64,000 bases of DNA. Source: Angelobacter sp036557225. GTDB lineage: Bacteria > Acidobacteriota > Terriglobia > Terriglobales > Acidobacteriaceae. The DNA lies in contig DATBHX010000067.1 in assembly GCA_036557225.1 (NCBI GenBank), forward strand, positions 13,732 to 77,731, in the 5' to 3' direction. Positions 17,575-25,508 of the stretch are shown here, in pieces (the stretch's first letter is position 1; every line of letters starts with the position of its first letter). The position numbers and the translations under genes were made by a program. The notes under the pieces are model-generated. The model worked only from the letters and a program-made list of their open reading frames with translations, was not told the DNA's origin and did no database searches.

Positions 17575-18986
17575 GGTCGGGCTCCTATCTGCGTCCGTGC
17601 CTGGGCGATTCCCGTCGCGATAGCAGAAGCAATACCAGCATTTCGCTTTACGCTCTCAAACGACTGCAGATCGTCTCCTTCGGGCGCCAGCTCTACAGCG
17701 ATCGCCGGCACAACAATGTTGTTGAGCGGACGAATGGGGATTCCGAGAGTGGCTACGTTCATGCCTCGTTTACGCAGCTCCCCGGCGACGGCCTGGCCTG
17801 CAGCTTTGCTGCGGTCGAGCGCCACCGCCTGCGCGTTCTCCCAGGGTATGAAGCGCCCGGAAGGCTGCTGCGGGTCTGCCAACAGTGGTGTGTACACGCG
17901 AACGCCGTGTCCAGGTCTGCCGGCATGAAGCGCAACATAAATTCCGGCGCGTTGCTCGTTGGTGATCTCCGCGCGCCGCTCCATCGGCACGTCAACATCG
18001 GAGTCGCGCAGCATGCGTGATGGAATACCGCGCTCTTCCAGCTCTTTGCGTAGCTCGCGCGCCAGCTTGAGGGTTACGTCTTTTTCCAATAATTTGCCGC
18101 CGAAGTTCGCGCCTTTGTCATAACCGCCATGGCTGGGGTCGATCATGACAAAAAATTCCTGGGTTCTCCGCGGGTTATCTGCAGAAGCCGCAGCCACGGA
18201 TCCTGACGCCGGCGAGGCCGCTGCAGCAGGCGCTGCAGGCCGAAGGGTAATGGTCTTGCCGTCATCGCTACGCACGATGTTCAGATGTGTGTTGCCGCTG
18301 ATGGTCAGCAGAGCGCGGCCATTCTCTTCGGTGAACGCCATCGATTGAATTGCACCGTCGCCGAACTGCTGCGTGTTGGTGTCAGAGATCAGAGGTTCTT
18401 TCTTGAAGATCAGCGTGGTGCGGTTGCTGTGAGTAAACAGAACGCCGTTGCGGATCTCCTCCTGGTCCCCATCGGGATGTACGGGTTGGCTGAAATTCAA
18501 GGTCAGGGAAGGCGCGTCTCCGTCTTTGAACGCCGCAGTAAAGCGCGCGTTGACATTGCCCACAAAGAGCCGCCGCGCAGGCTGGTGAAAATCTACGCTG
18601 ACGTTCAGCAAGTGCGTGAGCAAGGGCAGGGCAGCGGACATTGGCACGAGCACACGCTGATTTTCCACCAGGACCTTGCCGTCAAGATCAAGCTGGTTGC
18701 CCCGAATAACGGCCTTGCTCTTTCCTTCTGTTAATCGGGCATCAGCGTTGTTGAGCTGCACGCGCCACTCTTTGTTTTTCAGTGTCGGAGCCGCCGCGCC
18801 CAAAGGCGACAGCAAGTCAACCAGTGCAATATAAGCTTTGCCTTCACGGTCAAGCACGGGCAGGGAATAGCTGGTTTGTGACGTGTACACGGTTAGCTGC
18901 TGCTGCGGAGCGGCGCTGGAAATCGCAAGCAGGCCACAAAGCGCGGCCGCTACGATGAACAGGAGCAGCAATTTATTCCAGCGCAT
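17571..18986 (-). CDS. N-acetylmuramoyl-L-alanine amidase (Amidase_3)
   Basis: A 471-aa exported zinc amidase that cuts the sugar-peptide bond of peptidoglycan. It has a signal peptide (1-25, LLLLFIVAAALCGLLAIS). An N-terminal half resembles the copper-amine-oxidase-N or AMIN-type beta domains used for wall targeting (SYSLPVLDREGKAYIALVDL). A low-complexity Ala/Ser linker leads to the catalytic domain from about residue 265. Zinc ligands are His in MIDPSHGGYD, Glu in LLEKD and His in VALHAGRPG; the catalytic Glu is in IAVELAPEG. It overlaps DUF1015 by 14 bases and GerMN by 4, in one operon. Confidence 0.92.
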   Translation of the reverse strand: MRWNKLLLLFIVAAALCGLLAISSAAPQQQLTVYTSQTSYSLPVLDREGKAYIALVDLLSPLGAAAPTLKNKEWRVQLNNADARLTEGKSKAVIRGNQLDLDGKVLVENQRVLVPMSAALPLLTHLLNVSVDFHQPARRLFVGNVNARFTAAFKDGDAPSLTLNFSQPVHPDGDQEEIRNGVLFTHSNRTTLIFKKEPLISDTNTQQFGDGAIQSMAFTEENGRALLTISGNTHLNIVRSDDGKTITLRPAAPAAAASPASGSVAAASADNPRRTQEFFVMIDPSHGGYDKGANFGGKLLEKDVTLKLARELRKELEERGIPSRMLRDSDVDVPMERRAEITNEQRAGIYVALHAGRPGHGVRVYTPLLADPQQPSGRFIPWENAQAVALDRSKAAGQAVAGELRKRGMNVATLGIPIRPLNNIVVPAIAVELAPEGDDLQSFESVKRNAGIASAIATGIAQARTQIGARP

Positions 18987-20277
18987 AGATGGTGAGACCG
19001 CTCAAGAGCTTGGGATAGAAATCCGTGGACTTTTGCGGCAGGACTTCGCCGGCAAAGGCGATGTCGCGTACCTGCTCAATCCGTGCGGCATTCATGAGGA
19101 AGGCGACATTAGCGCCCTGGCGAACCCAGGAGATCGCCTGAAAAGCATCTCGCTCATACTTTACATGTTCCAGGTTGCGGATAGCTTCTTCAGAGATTCC
19201 CAACACGCGTTCCAGCATGATGCGGTGCAGTTGCACCACGTCCAGGTCCCGCTGCAAGGCAGAGACGCCGTTGAGCGTGTCCTGAATCGGGCCTTTCTTT
19301 GCCCGCAAAAGATATGGGCCCTGCCGCGTCACTGCGACAAATGCGGTGCCGTTGGCGCCGGCTTCGCCCAGCAAGGTTGTAGCGCTGCGGCTTTCTGTGC
19401 GCAGGTCGATGCGATCGATGTCAAAGAATCGTCCAGCCGTTTCCAGCATGCGCTCGCGATCGAAATCCGGCAAGCCATGAACGATGCGGTGGGTCGGCAG
19501 AATCACCAGCCCGGGGCTTTCCATGGGAACCAGCGTCATCATCACGTATTCATAGGGATCGTTGAGATCGGCGTTTGCAGTCTGCCCCCGACGCTCATTT
19601 CTATATGTCAATGCGGTTTCATAGCGATGATGGCCATCGGCGATCAACAGCTTTTTATCGTGCATCCTGGCTTGCAGAGCAGCGATAACAGCCGGGTGGT
19701 CGACCCGCCAGAGCCGGTGCAAGGTTTCGTATTCGTCAAGAACTGATGTGTCCGGTTCCTGCTCTGTCTTGGCTTTCAAGAGATCGGCAATCTCATTTTG
19801 CGGATCACGATAGAGCATAAAGATCTGGCCAAAATGCGCCCGGGTGGCGCGAAGCAGATTCAACCGGTCCTGGCGCGGTTTGGTGTGCGTCTGCTCATGG
19901 CGAAAGACAACCCCGTCAGAGTAATCGTGGATGCGGCCCAGGGCGATGATCCCCCTGCGTTCGGAGAGTTCACGCGTTCCCGGCGCGGTAAAGGTTTGCG
20001 AATAAATGTAGATCGCCGGTTCGTTATCTCGCTTGAGCAGGCCGCCGGAGCGCCAGTCATGCAGGTACTCGGCGGCGCGGGTATATACGTTGAATGAGTC
20101 AGTATCGGTCTCGCCGGCCTTGCCCAGGATAATGCGCACCAGATTATGCGGGCTTCTTTCGTAATACTTTCCCTGCATCTCCGGGGTGATTTTGTCATAC
20201 GGCTGGGTGAGGACGTCTTCCAGCTTTACCTGGTGAGGGTCGTAGCGAAGCGCTTTGAATGGAATGATTTCAGCCAT
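18973..20277 (-). CDS. DUF1015 family protein
   Basis: A 434-aa cytosolic protein starting with the family signature PFKALRYDPHQVKLEDVLTQPYD. It contains the conserved IADGHHRYETALTYRNER segment, whose DGHHRYE motif looks like a nucleotide or metal site. Members are widespread in bacteria and of uncertain biochemical function. It is the first gene of the operon with amidase, GerMN, murI and rph. Its 3' end overlaps the amidase start, which argues for a role connected with wall or amino-acid metabolism (inference). Confidence 0.88.
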   Translation of the reverse strand: MAEIIPFKALRYDPHQVKLEDVLTQPYDKITPEMQGKYYERSPHNLVRIILGKAGETDTDSFNVYTRAAEYLHDWRSGGLLKRDNEPAIYIYSQTFTAPGTRELSERRGIIALGRIHDYSDGVVFRHEQTHTKPRQDRLNLLRATRAHFGQIFMLYRDPQNEIADLLKAKTEQEPDTSVLDEYETLHRLWRVDHPAVIAALQARMHDKKLLIADGHHRYETALTYRNERRGQTANADLNDPYEYVMMTLVPMESPGLVILPTHRIVHGLPDFDRERMLETAGRFFDIDRIDLRTESRSATTLLGEAGANGTAFVAVTRQGPYLLRAKKGPIQDTLNGVSALQRDLDVVQLHRIMLERVLGISEEAIRNLEHVKYERDAFQAISWVRQGANVAFLMNAARIEQVRDIAFAGEVLPQKSTDFYPKLLSGLTIYALE

Positions 20278-20451
20278 CGGTAAACAGCAGTCTATTGCAT
20301 TCTATCAAGCGTCGCAGCTAACCCAGGTGATAGCGGAGGCCATCTAACGTTCCTGGATAGCAGCCGGTATAGGTGGGACGAGGCGCACCGCCAAGTTCCC
20401 AGTGTTCAGTCCGGCAAGGCTGTGATAACATCGGCTCAAAAGAGGTTCCAT

Positions 20452-21531
20452 ATGGCCCGCTTCGAACGATGCGGATATGGTACATGCCGTTCCCCCGAGC
20501 TCTCTTTTAAGGCGTCGCGACGCACGCCCGTAGGCTTCTGCGCGTTGGTACTGCTCCTCTCGCTGGCTTTCACCGTATATATCAGTGCTCAGGACGTGAA
20601 TGTTCACATCACGCCGCCGCCGTCGGCCATGCCCAAACCTGCTGATTCTAAAGACCCTGCGGTTAAGGAAGCCGAGGCCAACCTAAAGAACCATACCAAG
20701 CCGGTCCAGGTTGACGTAAATCTGGTGCTGGTGAACGTGACCGTCACCGATGATTGGAACCGCATCGTCACGGGGTTGGAGAAAGAGAATTTCTCCGTCC
20801 TTGAGGGTAGCGAGGTCCAGGAAGTAAAGCATTTTTCCAGTGAAGATGCCCCGATCTCTCTGGGCGTGATTTTCGACATGAGCGGGAGCATGAATGACAA
20901 GATCATGAAAGCGCGCGAGGCCGTTATCGAATTCTTTAAAACGGCCAATCCGCAGGACGAGTTCTTCATGATCACCTTCAATGATCGTCCACAGTTGCGC
21001 GCGGATTTCACCAAGTCGATTGAAGACATCCAGGGCAAGCTGGTTTATACCGTGCCTCAGGGGAGTACGGCCCTGTTGGATGCCATCTATATGGGCGTGA
21101 GCAAGATGAAAGACGCCCGCAATGCGAAAAAGGCCCTGCTGATCATCTCTGACGGCGGCGATAATCACAGCCGCTACACGGAAAACGAGATCAAGGCGAT
21201 GGTGAAAGAGGCCGATGTACAGATCTACGCCATCGGTATCTTCAGTCTGGCGCCCTCGCAGCCGGAAGAAATCGCCGGCCCGGCGCTGCTGACCGAAGTC
21301 ACCCAGGTGACCGGTGGACGCCTGTTCACCATCAGTAATCCCAACGAACTGGCCGATGTGGCAACGAAGATTGGAATAGAGCTGCGCAACCAATATGTGC
21401 TCGGATACCGTCCAAACAACAAGAATAAGGACGGCCACTGGCGCAAGATTAAGGTAAAGCTCAATCCGCCCAAGGGTCTGCCGCATCTAAACGTCTATGC
21501 CAGAACGGGATACTATGCACCTTCGCAATAA
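20452..21531 (+). CDS. Secreted VWA-domain protein (acidobacterial VWFA-related type)
   Basis: A 359-aa exported protein. A hydrophobic signal segment (about residues 28-44, FCALVLLLSLAFTVYIS) is followed by a strand-rich domain (LVLVNVTVTDDWNRIVTGLEKENFSVLE) and a von Willebrand A domain with an intact MIDAS start, DMSGSM (D142). Later VWA elements are GSTALLDAIY and LLIISDGGDNHS. ATG 20452 is chosen for the AGAGG at about 8 bases upstream. The domain order matches the VWFA-related proteins abundant in Acidobacteriota, whose role is unknown; VWA domains bind proteins through a metal ion. The next gene is a paralogue and overlaps its end. Confidence 0.9.
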   Translation: MARFERCGYGTCRSPELSFKASRRTPVGFCALVLLLSLAFTVYISAQDVNVHITPPPSAMPKPADSKDPAVKEAEANLKNHTKPVQVDVNLVLVNVTVTDDWNRIVTGLEKENFSVLEGSEVQEVKHFSSEDAPISLGVIFDMSGSMNDKIMKAREAVIEFFKTANPQDEFFMITFNDRPQLRADFTKSIEDIQGKLVYTVPQGSTALLDAIYMGVSKMKDARNAKKALLIISDGGDNHSRYTENEIKAMVKEADVQIYAIGIFSLAPSQPEEIAGPALLTEVTQVTGGRLFTISNPNELADVATKIGIELRNQYVLGYRPNNKNKDGHWRKIKVKLNPPKGLPHLNVYARTGYYAPSQ

Positions 21532-22699
21532 ACGGGTAATTGGGGTCCTAGGATTTTTGCTGTTCACTTCGACTTCATTCGTGTGGGCGCAACAATCGCA
21601 GGCCAGCCAGCCGCAGTCCCAGTCGCCAACGAACGTTCAGGCTACGCCGCTCCCACCGGACATTGATCCGAACGATCCCGCGTTGCCAACGTGGGCAAGG
21701 CCGGCTACCCCGCCACCTTCGGCCAACAAGCCCGCAGCAACCGCCAACATTCCCGCGACGCCGGGTAAGGCGCCGCAACAACCGCTTTCTGAAGGCTCTG
21801 TTGGCGAGGTCACAAAGAATGCCAGGGGCGAATTCACCTATACCAGCCTGGTAAACGAAGTCACGCTTTCAGCCACGGTGCTCGACATGAAGCACCACCT
21901 GGTTACCAATCTTGACCAGGGCAACTTCGTGGTTTATGAAGACGGACAGCCGCAGAACATTACGTCTTTCATCCGTAAAGATATTCCGGTTTCGATTGGC
22001 ATCGTCGTGGACAACTCCGGATCGATGCGCACGAAACGCACCGCACTTGCCAAGGCGGTTCTCAACCTGATTCAGGCCAGCAATCCCCAGGATGAAGTTT
22101 TCGTCGTGAACTTTAACGACGATCCTTACCTGGACCAGGATTTTACCAACAAGGTCGACCTTTTGCGTGAAGCCATGGACCGCGTTGACTCCCGTGGTGG
22201 CACCGCGCTCTATGACGCTGTGATCGCCTCGGCCGACCATCTGGCCAAAGGGGCCAAGCAGGAGAAAAAAGCCCTGCTGGTAGTCACTGACGGCGTCGAC
22301 AACGAGAGCCGCGAATCGCTGGAGAGCGCAATTCGCGCCGTCCAGAGTGATAAAGGTCCGACCATTTACACCATCGGTATCCTGGGCGATGAGCCCGGGG
22401 TCAAGCGGGCCAAGCGTGCCCTGCAGAGCCTTTCTGACCAAACCGGCGGTGTGGCCTTCTTCCCCAAAAGTCTGGAAGAGGTCGACGAGATCAGCCAGGA
22501 AGTGGCGCGCGATATTCGCAACCAGTACAGCATCACCTATAAACCTACGAATCCCCGCAGTAATGGCGGATATCGCAGGGTCCACGTGGAGGCGCACGCT
22601 TCAGGATACAAAGACCTGCAAGTGCGGACCCGTGACGGCTACTTCGCTGATGAAAAACGGGCGGCCTCAACCTCAACTTCACCCAATACACCCAAGTAG
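21515..22699 (+). CDS. Secreted VWA-domain protein, paralogue of the preceding gene
   Basis: A 394-aa protein with a signal peptide (MHLRNKRVIGVLGFLLFTST, cleavage near VWAQQ), a Pro/Ala/Gln-rich low-complexity linker (about residues 30-95), the same pre-VWA strand domain (NEVTLSATVLDMKHHLVTNL) and a VWA domain with MIDAS DNSGSM (D166), GGTALYDAV and LLVVTDGVDNES. ATG 21515 is preferred over ATG 21497 because it starts directly at the signal peptide. It overlaps the upstream VWA gene by 17 bases, so the two are probably coupled and may form a heteromeric surface complex. It differs from its neighbour mainly in the long Pro-rich stalk. Confidence 0.9.
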   Translation: MHLRNKRVIGVLGFLLFTSTSFVWAQQSQASQPQSQSPTNVQATPLPPDIDPNDPALPTWARPATPPPSANKPAATANIPATPGKAPQQPLSEGSVGEVTKNARGEFTYTSLVNEVTLSATVLDMKHHLVTNLDQGNFVVYEDGQPQNITSFIRKDIPVSIGIVVDNSGSMRTKRTALAKAVLNLIQASNPQDEVFVVNFNDDPYLDQDFTNKVDLLREAMDRVDSRGGTALYDAVIASADHLAKGAKQEKKALLVVTDGVDNESRESLESAIRAVQSDKGPTIYTIGILGDEPGVKRAKRALQSLSDQTGGVAFFPKSLEEVDEISQEVARDIRNQYSITYKPTNPRSNGGYRRVHVEAHASGYKDLQVRTRDGYFADEKRAASTSTSPNTPK

Positions 22700-22765
22700 T
22701 CGATTGAGAATTCCCAATTTGGCGCCGCACGTGTAATCCGGGGGCGCTGGATTTATCACGCCTGT

Positions 22766-22807
22766 TTGACCATCTCCCACTCTCTCCCGTAGTCTAAAAA
22801 GTTTGCT
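22766..22807 (+). promoter_or_regulatory. Possible promoter giving a near-leaderless cysK mRNA
   Basis: TTGACC (22766-22771), an 18-base spacer and TAGTCT (22790-22795) could form a sigma-70-type promoter. Transcription would then start only about 6 bases before the cysK ATG. No Shine-Dalgarno sequence is visible before ATG 22808 (context TAGTCTAAAAAGTTTGCT). The -10 match is weak. Confidence 0.3.
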
Positions 22808-23740
22808 ATGAGCCGTCTGCGTGTAGCTGAAAACATTACTGAGCTGGTCGGCCAGACCCCGCTCCTTCATCTCCGTCGCATTGTTCCCTCGGGAGCAGCG
22901 GATGTTTTTGCCAAATTGGAATATCTGAATCCTGGTGGCAGCGTAAAGGACCGGGCAGCCATCGGTATTATCAGAAAAGCTGAAGAGCAGGGAAAGCTGA
23001 AGCCGGGCAGCACGATTGTTGAGGCCACGGCAGGGAATACCGGAATCGGGCTGGCGTTGATCGGGATCAATCAAGGCTATCGCGTCGTGCTCTGCGTGCC
23101 GGAAAAATTCGCCGAGGAGAAGGTTACGGTCATGCGTGCCCTGGGCGCTCAAGTCCACCGCACGCCCGATGAAGCGGGGATGCAAGGCGCCATCCAGAAG
23201 GCCAGAGAACTCGCCGCTGAAATCCCGAATTCCTTTACCGCCCTGCAATTTGAGAATCCCGCCAATCCTGATTTTCATTATCAATCCACCGCCGCTGAAA
23301 TTTTTGAACAGATGGAAAGCAAAATTGACGCCGTGGTGATCGGCGTAGGCACCGGCGGCACGTTCACCGGCGTTGCGCGGTTCATGAAAGAGAAGCTCCC
23401 GCGCGTTTACTGCGTAGCCGTAGAAACCGAAGGCTCAGTTCTGGGCGGAGGGCCCAAAGGGCCGCACAAGGTCGAGGGGATCGGCTCCAGTTTTATTCCT
23501 AAGACGTTTGATCCCAAGGTGTGCGACGAAATTTTGATGGTCACCGATAGGGATGCGTTTGACACCGTCATTAACCTGGCACGGCTTGAAGGCGTTCTGG
23601 GCGGGTCAAGCGCCGGTGCCAACGTATTTGCGGCGCTGCAGGTTGCAAAGAGACTGGGCCAGGGCAAGCGTGTGGTGACCGTGATTCCCGATTCGGCCGA
23701 GCGATACATGTCAAAGAAGATTTTTGAAGGCGGAGAATAA
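22808..23740 (+). CDS. cysK: Cysteine synthase (O-acetylserine sulfhydrylase family)
   Basis: A 310-aa fold-type II PLP enzyme. PLP lysine K47 is in NPGGSVKDRAA, the substrate loop is in ATAGNTGIGLALIG, the phosphate-binding glycine loop is GVGTGGTFTG, and the PLP-ring serine region is GGSSAGAN. The expected reaction is O-acetylserine plus sulfide to cysteine. It is followed after 54 bases by a cystathionine-type PLP enzyme. That pairing also occurs for mccA/mccB, where the cysK-like enzyme acts as cystathionine beta-synthase, so the true role could be reverse transsulfuration. No CBS regulatory domains are present. Confidence 0.92.
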   Translation: MSRLRVAENITELVGQTPLLHLRRIVPSGAADVFAKLEYLNPGGSVKDRAAIGIIRKAEEQGKLKPGSTIVEATAGNTGIGLALIGINQGYRVVLCVPEKFAEEKVTVMRALGAQVHRTPDEAGMQGAIQKARELAAEIPNSFTALQFENPANPDFHYQSTAAEIFEQMESKIDAVVIGVGTGGTFTGVARFMKEKLPRVYCVAVETEGSVLGGGPKGPHKVEGIGSSFIPKTFDPKVCDEILMVTDRDAFDTVINLARLEGVLGGSSAGANVFAALQVAKRLGQGKRVVTVIPDSAERYMSKKIFEGGE

Positions 23741-23794
23741 GGTAAGCAGCAACGCCGTTTGGTTGTGCCGGGCGGCGAAGATTCAGGAGCATAA

Positions 23795-24997
23795 ATGCGC
23801 ATGGCAAAGAACAAGAACTCCGGCGGTTTGGAGCGGAGCGACAAAAACAAAAGAATTGGCTTTGCGACTACCGCGATCCATGTGGGTCAGGAACCCGATC
23901 CATCCACCGGCGCGGTCGTAGTGCCGATCTTCGCTACGTCAACCTACGTGCAGGAAGAGTTAGGCAAGCACAAGGGCTATGAGTACGCGCGTGTCTCCAA
24001 CCCAACGCGTACCCGGCTGGAACAAAACCTTGCGGCGCTCGAGAACGGCACGTCGGCCCATGTTTTCGCGAGCGGCATGGCTGCTGTTACCGCAGTGACG
24101 CAATGCTTTCTGAAGCAGGGTGACCATCTGATTTGCGGCCACAACGTTTATGGCGGCGTGCCTCGCCTGTTTAACCAGGTGCTGGCCAATTACGGCATTG
24201 AGTTCAGCTACGTTGACACCTCTGATCTGGACTCAGTGAAGAAAGCCATGCGCCGCAACACCAAGATCGTCTGGGTTGAGACGCCCACCAACCCGCTGAT
24301 GGTCATTACCGATATCAAGGAAGTGGCGAAGATCGCGCACGCCGGCGGCGCTGAGCTGGTGGTCGACAACACCTTTATGTCGCCCTATTTCCAGTGCCCC
24401 CTCGATCTGGGCGCGGACATGGTGATGCACTCTACCACCAAGTTTCTCAACGGACACAGTGACGGCCTGGGCGGAGTGATTGCCGCCACCAAGCCCATCC
24501 ACGCAGAAAAGCTGGCCTTCATGCAGAAGACCTCAGGCGCGATTCTCTCGCCGTTCGAGTGCTGGCTGGTCTTGCGTGGGGTGAAATCGCTGGCTGTGCG
24601 CATGGTCAAGCACGACGAAAACGGCCGCGCGGTGGCCGAGTTCCTGCGTGGCCATCGCAAGGTAAAACAGGTCCTGTATCCCGGATTTTCCGATCATCCG
24701 CAGCACGCGCTGGCCAAGCGCCAGATGAAGGGCTTTGGCTCGATGATCACCTTTGAAACCGGCTCGCTCAACGATGCCAAGAAGATGCTGGCCAAAGTGC
24801 GTGTCTGTTCTCTCGGAGAGTCGCTGGGCGGGGTGGAAACGCTGATCTCCCATCCTGCCACCATGACGCATGCTGCCCTGGGCGAGAAGGGAAGAAAGCA
24901 GATTGGATTGACCGACGGCATGGTCCGCATTTCGGTTGGGATCGAAGATGTGGACGATCTGCTGGCAGATCTGGACCAGGCTTTGGCCGCGATCTGA
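23795..24997 (+). CDS. Cystathionine gamma-synthase/gamma-lyase family PLP enzyme
   Basis: A 400-aa fold-type I PLP enzyme of the Cys/Met metabolism family. Motifs are FATTAIHVGQEPDPSTGAVV, the YARVSNPTRTRLEQNLAALE segment, FASGMAAVTAV, and the PLP lysine (K216) in HSTTKFLNGHSDGLGG. The substrate region is LGESLGGVETLISHPATMTH and the C-terminus VRISVGIEDVDDLLADL. Motifs alone do not separate synthase (MetB) from lyase (CGL/MccB). The neighbouring cysK favours joint sulfur amino-acid interconversion. ATG 23795 or 23801 could be the start; CAGGAG sits just upstream. Confidence 0.9.
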   Translation: MRMAKNKNSGGLERSDKNKRIGFATTAIHVGQEPDPSTGAVVVPIFATSTYVQEELGKHKGYEYARVSNPTRTRLEQNLAALENGTSAHVFASGMAAVTAVTQCFLKQGDHLICGHNVYGGVPRLFNQVLANYGIEFSYVDTSDLDSVKKAMRRNTKIVWVETPTNPLMVITDIKEVAKIAHAGGAELVVDNTFMSPYFQCPLDLGADMVMHSTTKFLNGHSDGLGGVIAATKPIHAEKLAFMQKTSGAILSPFECWLVLRGVKSLAVRMVKHDENGRAVAEFLRGHRKVKQVLYPGFSDHPQHALAKRQMKGFGSMITFETGSLNDAKKMLAKVRVCSLGESLGGVETLISHPATMTHAALGEKGRKQIGLTDGMVRISVGIEDVDDLLADLDQALAAI

Positions 24998-25002
24998 AAT
25001 CT

Positions 25003-25127
25003 TTCACCACAGAGGACACAGAGTAACACGGAGTAAAGCAGAGAGAGTAAGCTCTTCGGCGCTCCAGCCCCAAAAATGGCTTTCTTGCATTGACCCTCAG
25101 TGTTCCTCTGTGCGCTCTCTGGTTACT
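25003..25127. repeat. Imperfect inverted repeat of CACAGAG type between convergent genes
   Basis: The left arm (about 25006-25050) contains ACCACAGAGGACACAGAG followed by AACACGGAG and GCAGAGAGAG. The right arm (about 25095-25127) reads CTCAGTGTTCCTCTGTGCGC then TCTCTGG, which on the other strand gives CACAGAGGAACACTGAG. It fills the gap between the PLP-enzyme stop and the cutA stop and reaches into the last codons of cutA. Repeats of this CACAGAG form occur as dispersed REP-like elements in several soil bacteria; here it may act as a bidirectional 3' structure. No second copy is seen in this window. Confidence 0.5.
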
Positions 25128-25440
25128 CGGTATTTTTGGCAAGCCAATCCAGGTACGCTTTGTCGCCTTCAGCAACGTCCAGCATGATGCATTCCGGCAG
25201 TTCGTAAGAATGCAATCCCTCAATCGCGTCACGCACGCGTTCAAAGGAATCGCGCCGGGTCTTGATCAGCAGGAGCCACTCTTCAGCCGTTTCAATCTGG
25301 TCCTTCCAGCGATACACAGATTCGATTCGCGGGACAATATTCACGCACGTAGTCAGGCGGCGCTCAACCAGCGCATGTGCGATCTTCTTTGCTTCATCAG
25401 AGGACCCGGCGGTGGTCAGGATGAGGCACATTTGGGTCAT
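25123..25440 (-). CDS. cutA: CutA1 divalent-cation tolerance protein
   Basis: A 105-aa small trimeric ferredoxin-like protein of the CutA1 family. Signatures are CLILTTAGSSDEAKKIAHAL, ERRLTTCVNIVPRIESVYRW, and LPECIMLDVAEGDKAYLDWL. Links to copper tolerance are historical and the true role remains debated. ATG 25440 is chosen because GGAG lies 7 bases upstream. The gene is convergent with the PLP enzyme; its 3' end lies in the inverted repeat. Confidence 0.92.
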   Translation of the reverse strand: MTQMCLILTTAGSSDEAKKIAHALVERRLTTCVNIVPRIESVYRWKDQIETAEEWLLLIKTRRDSFERVRDAIEGLHSYELPECIMLDVAEGDKAYLDWLAKNTE

Positions 25441-25508
25441 GGGCAAACTCCAGCGGAGAAAAGTGTATCAATTGTAGGGAGCGAGTTCGCAGGCGTATTC
25501 TGGATTTT

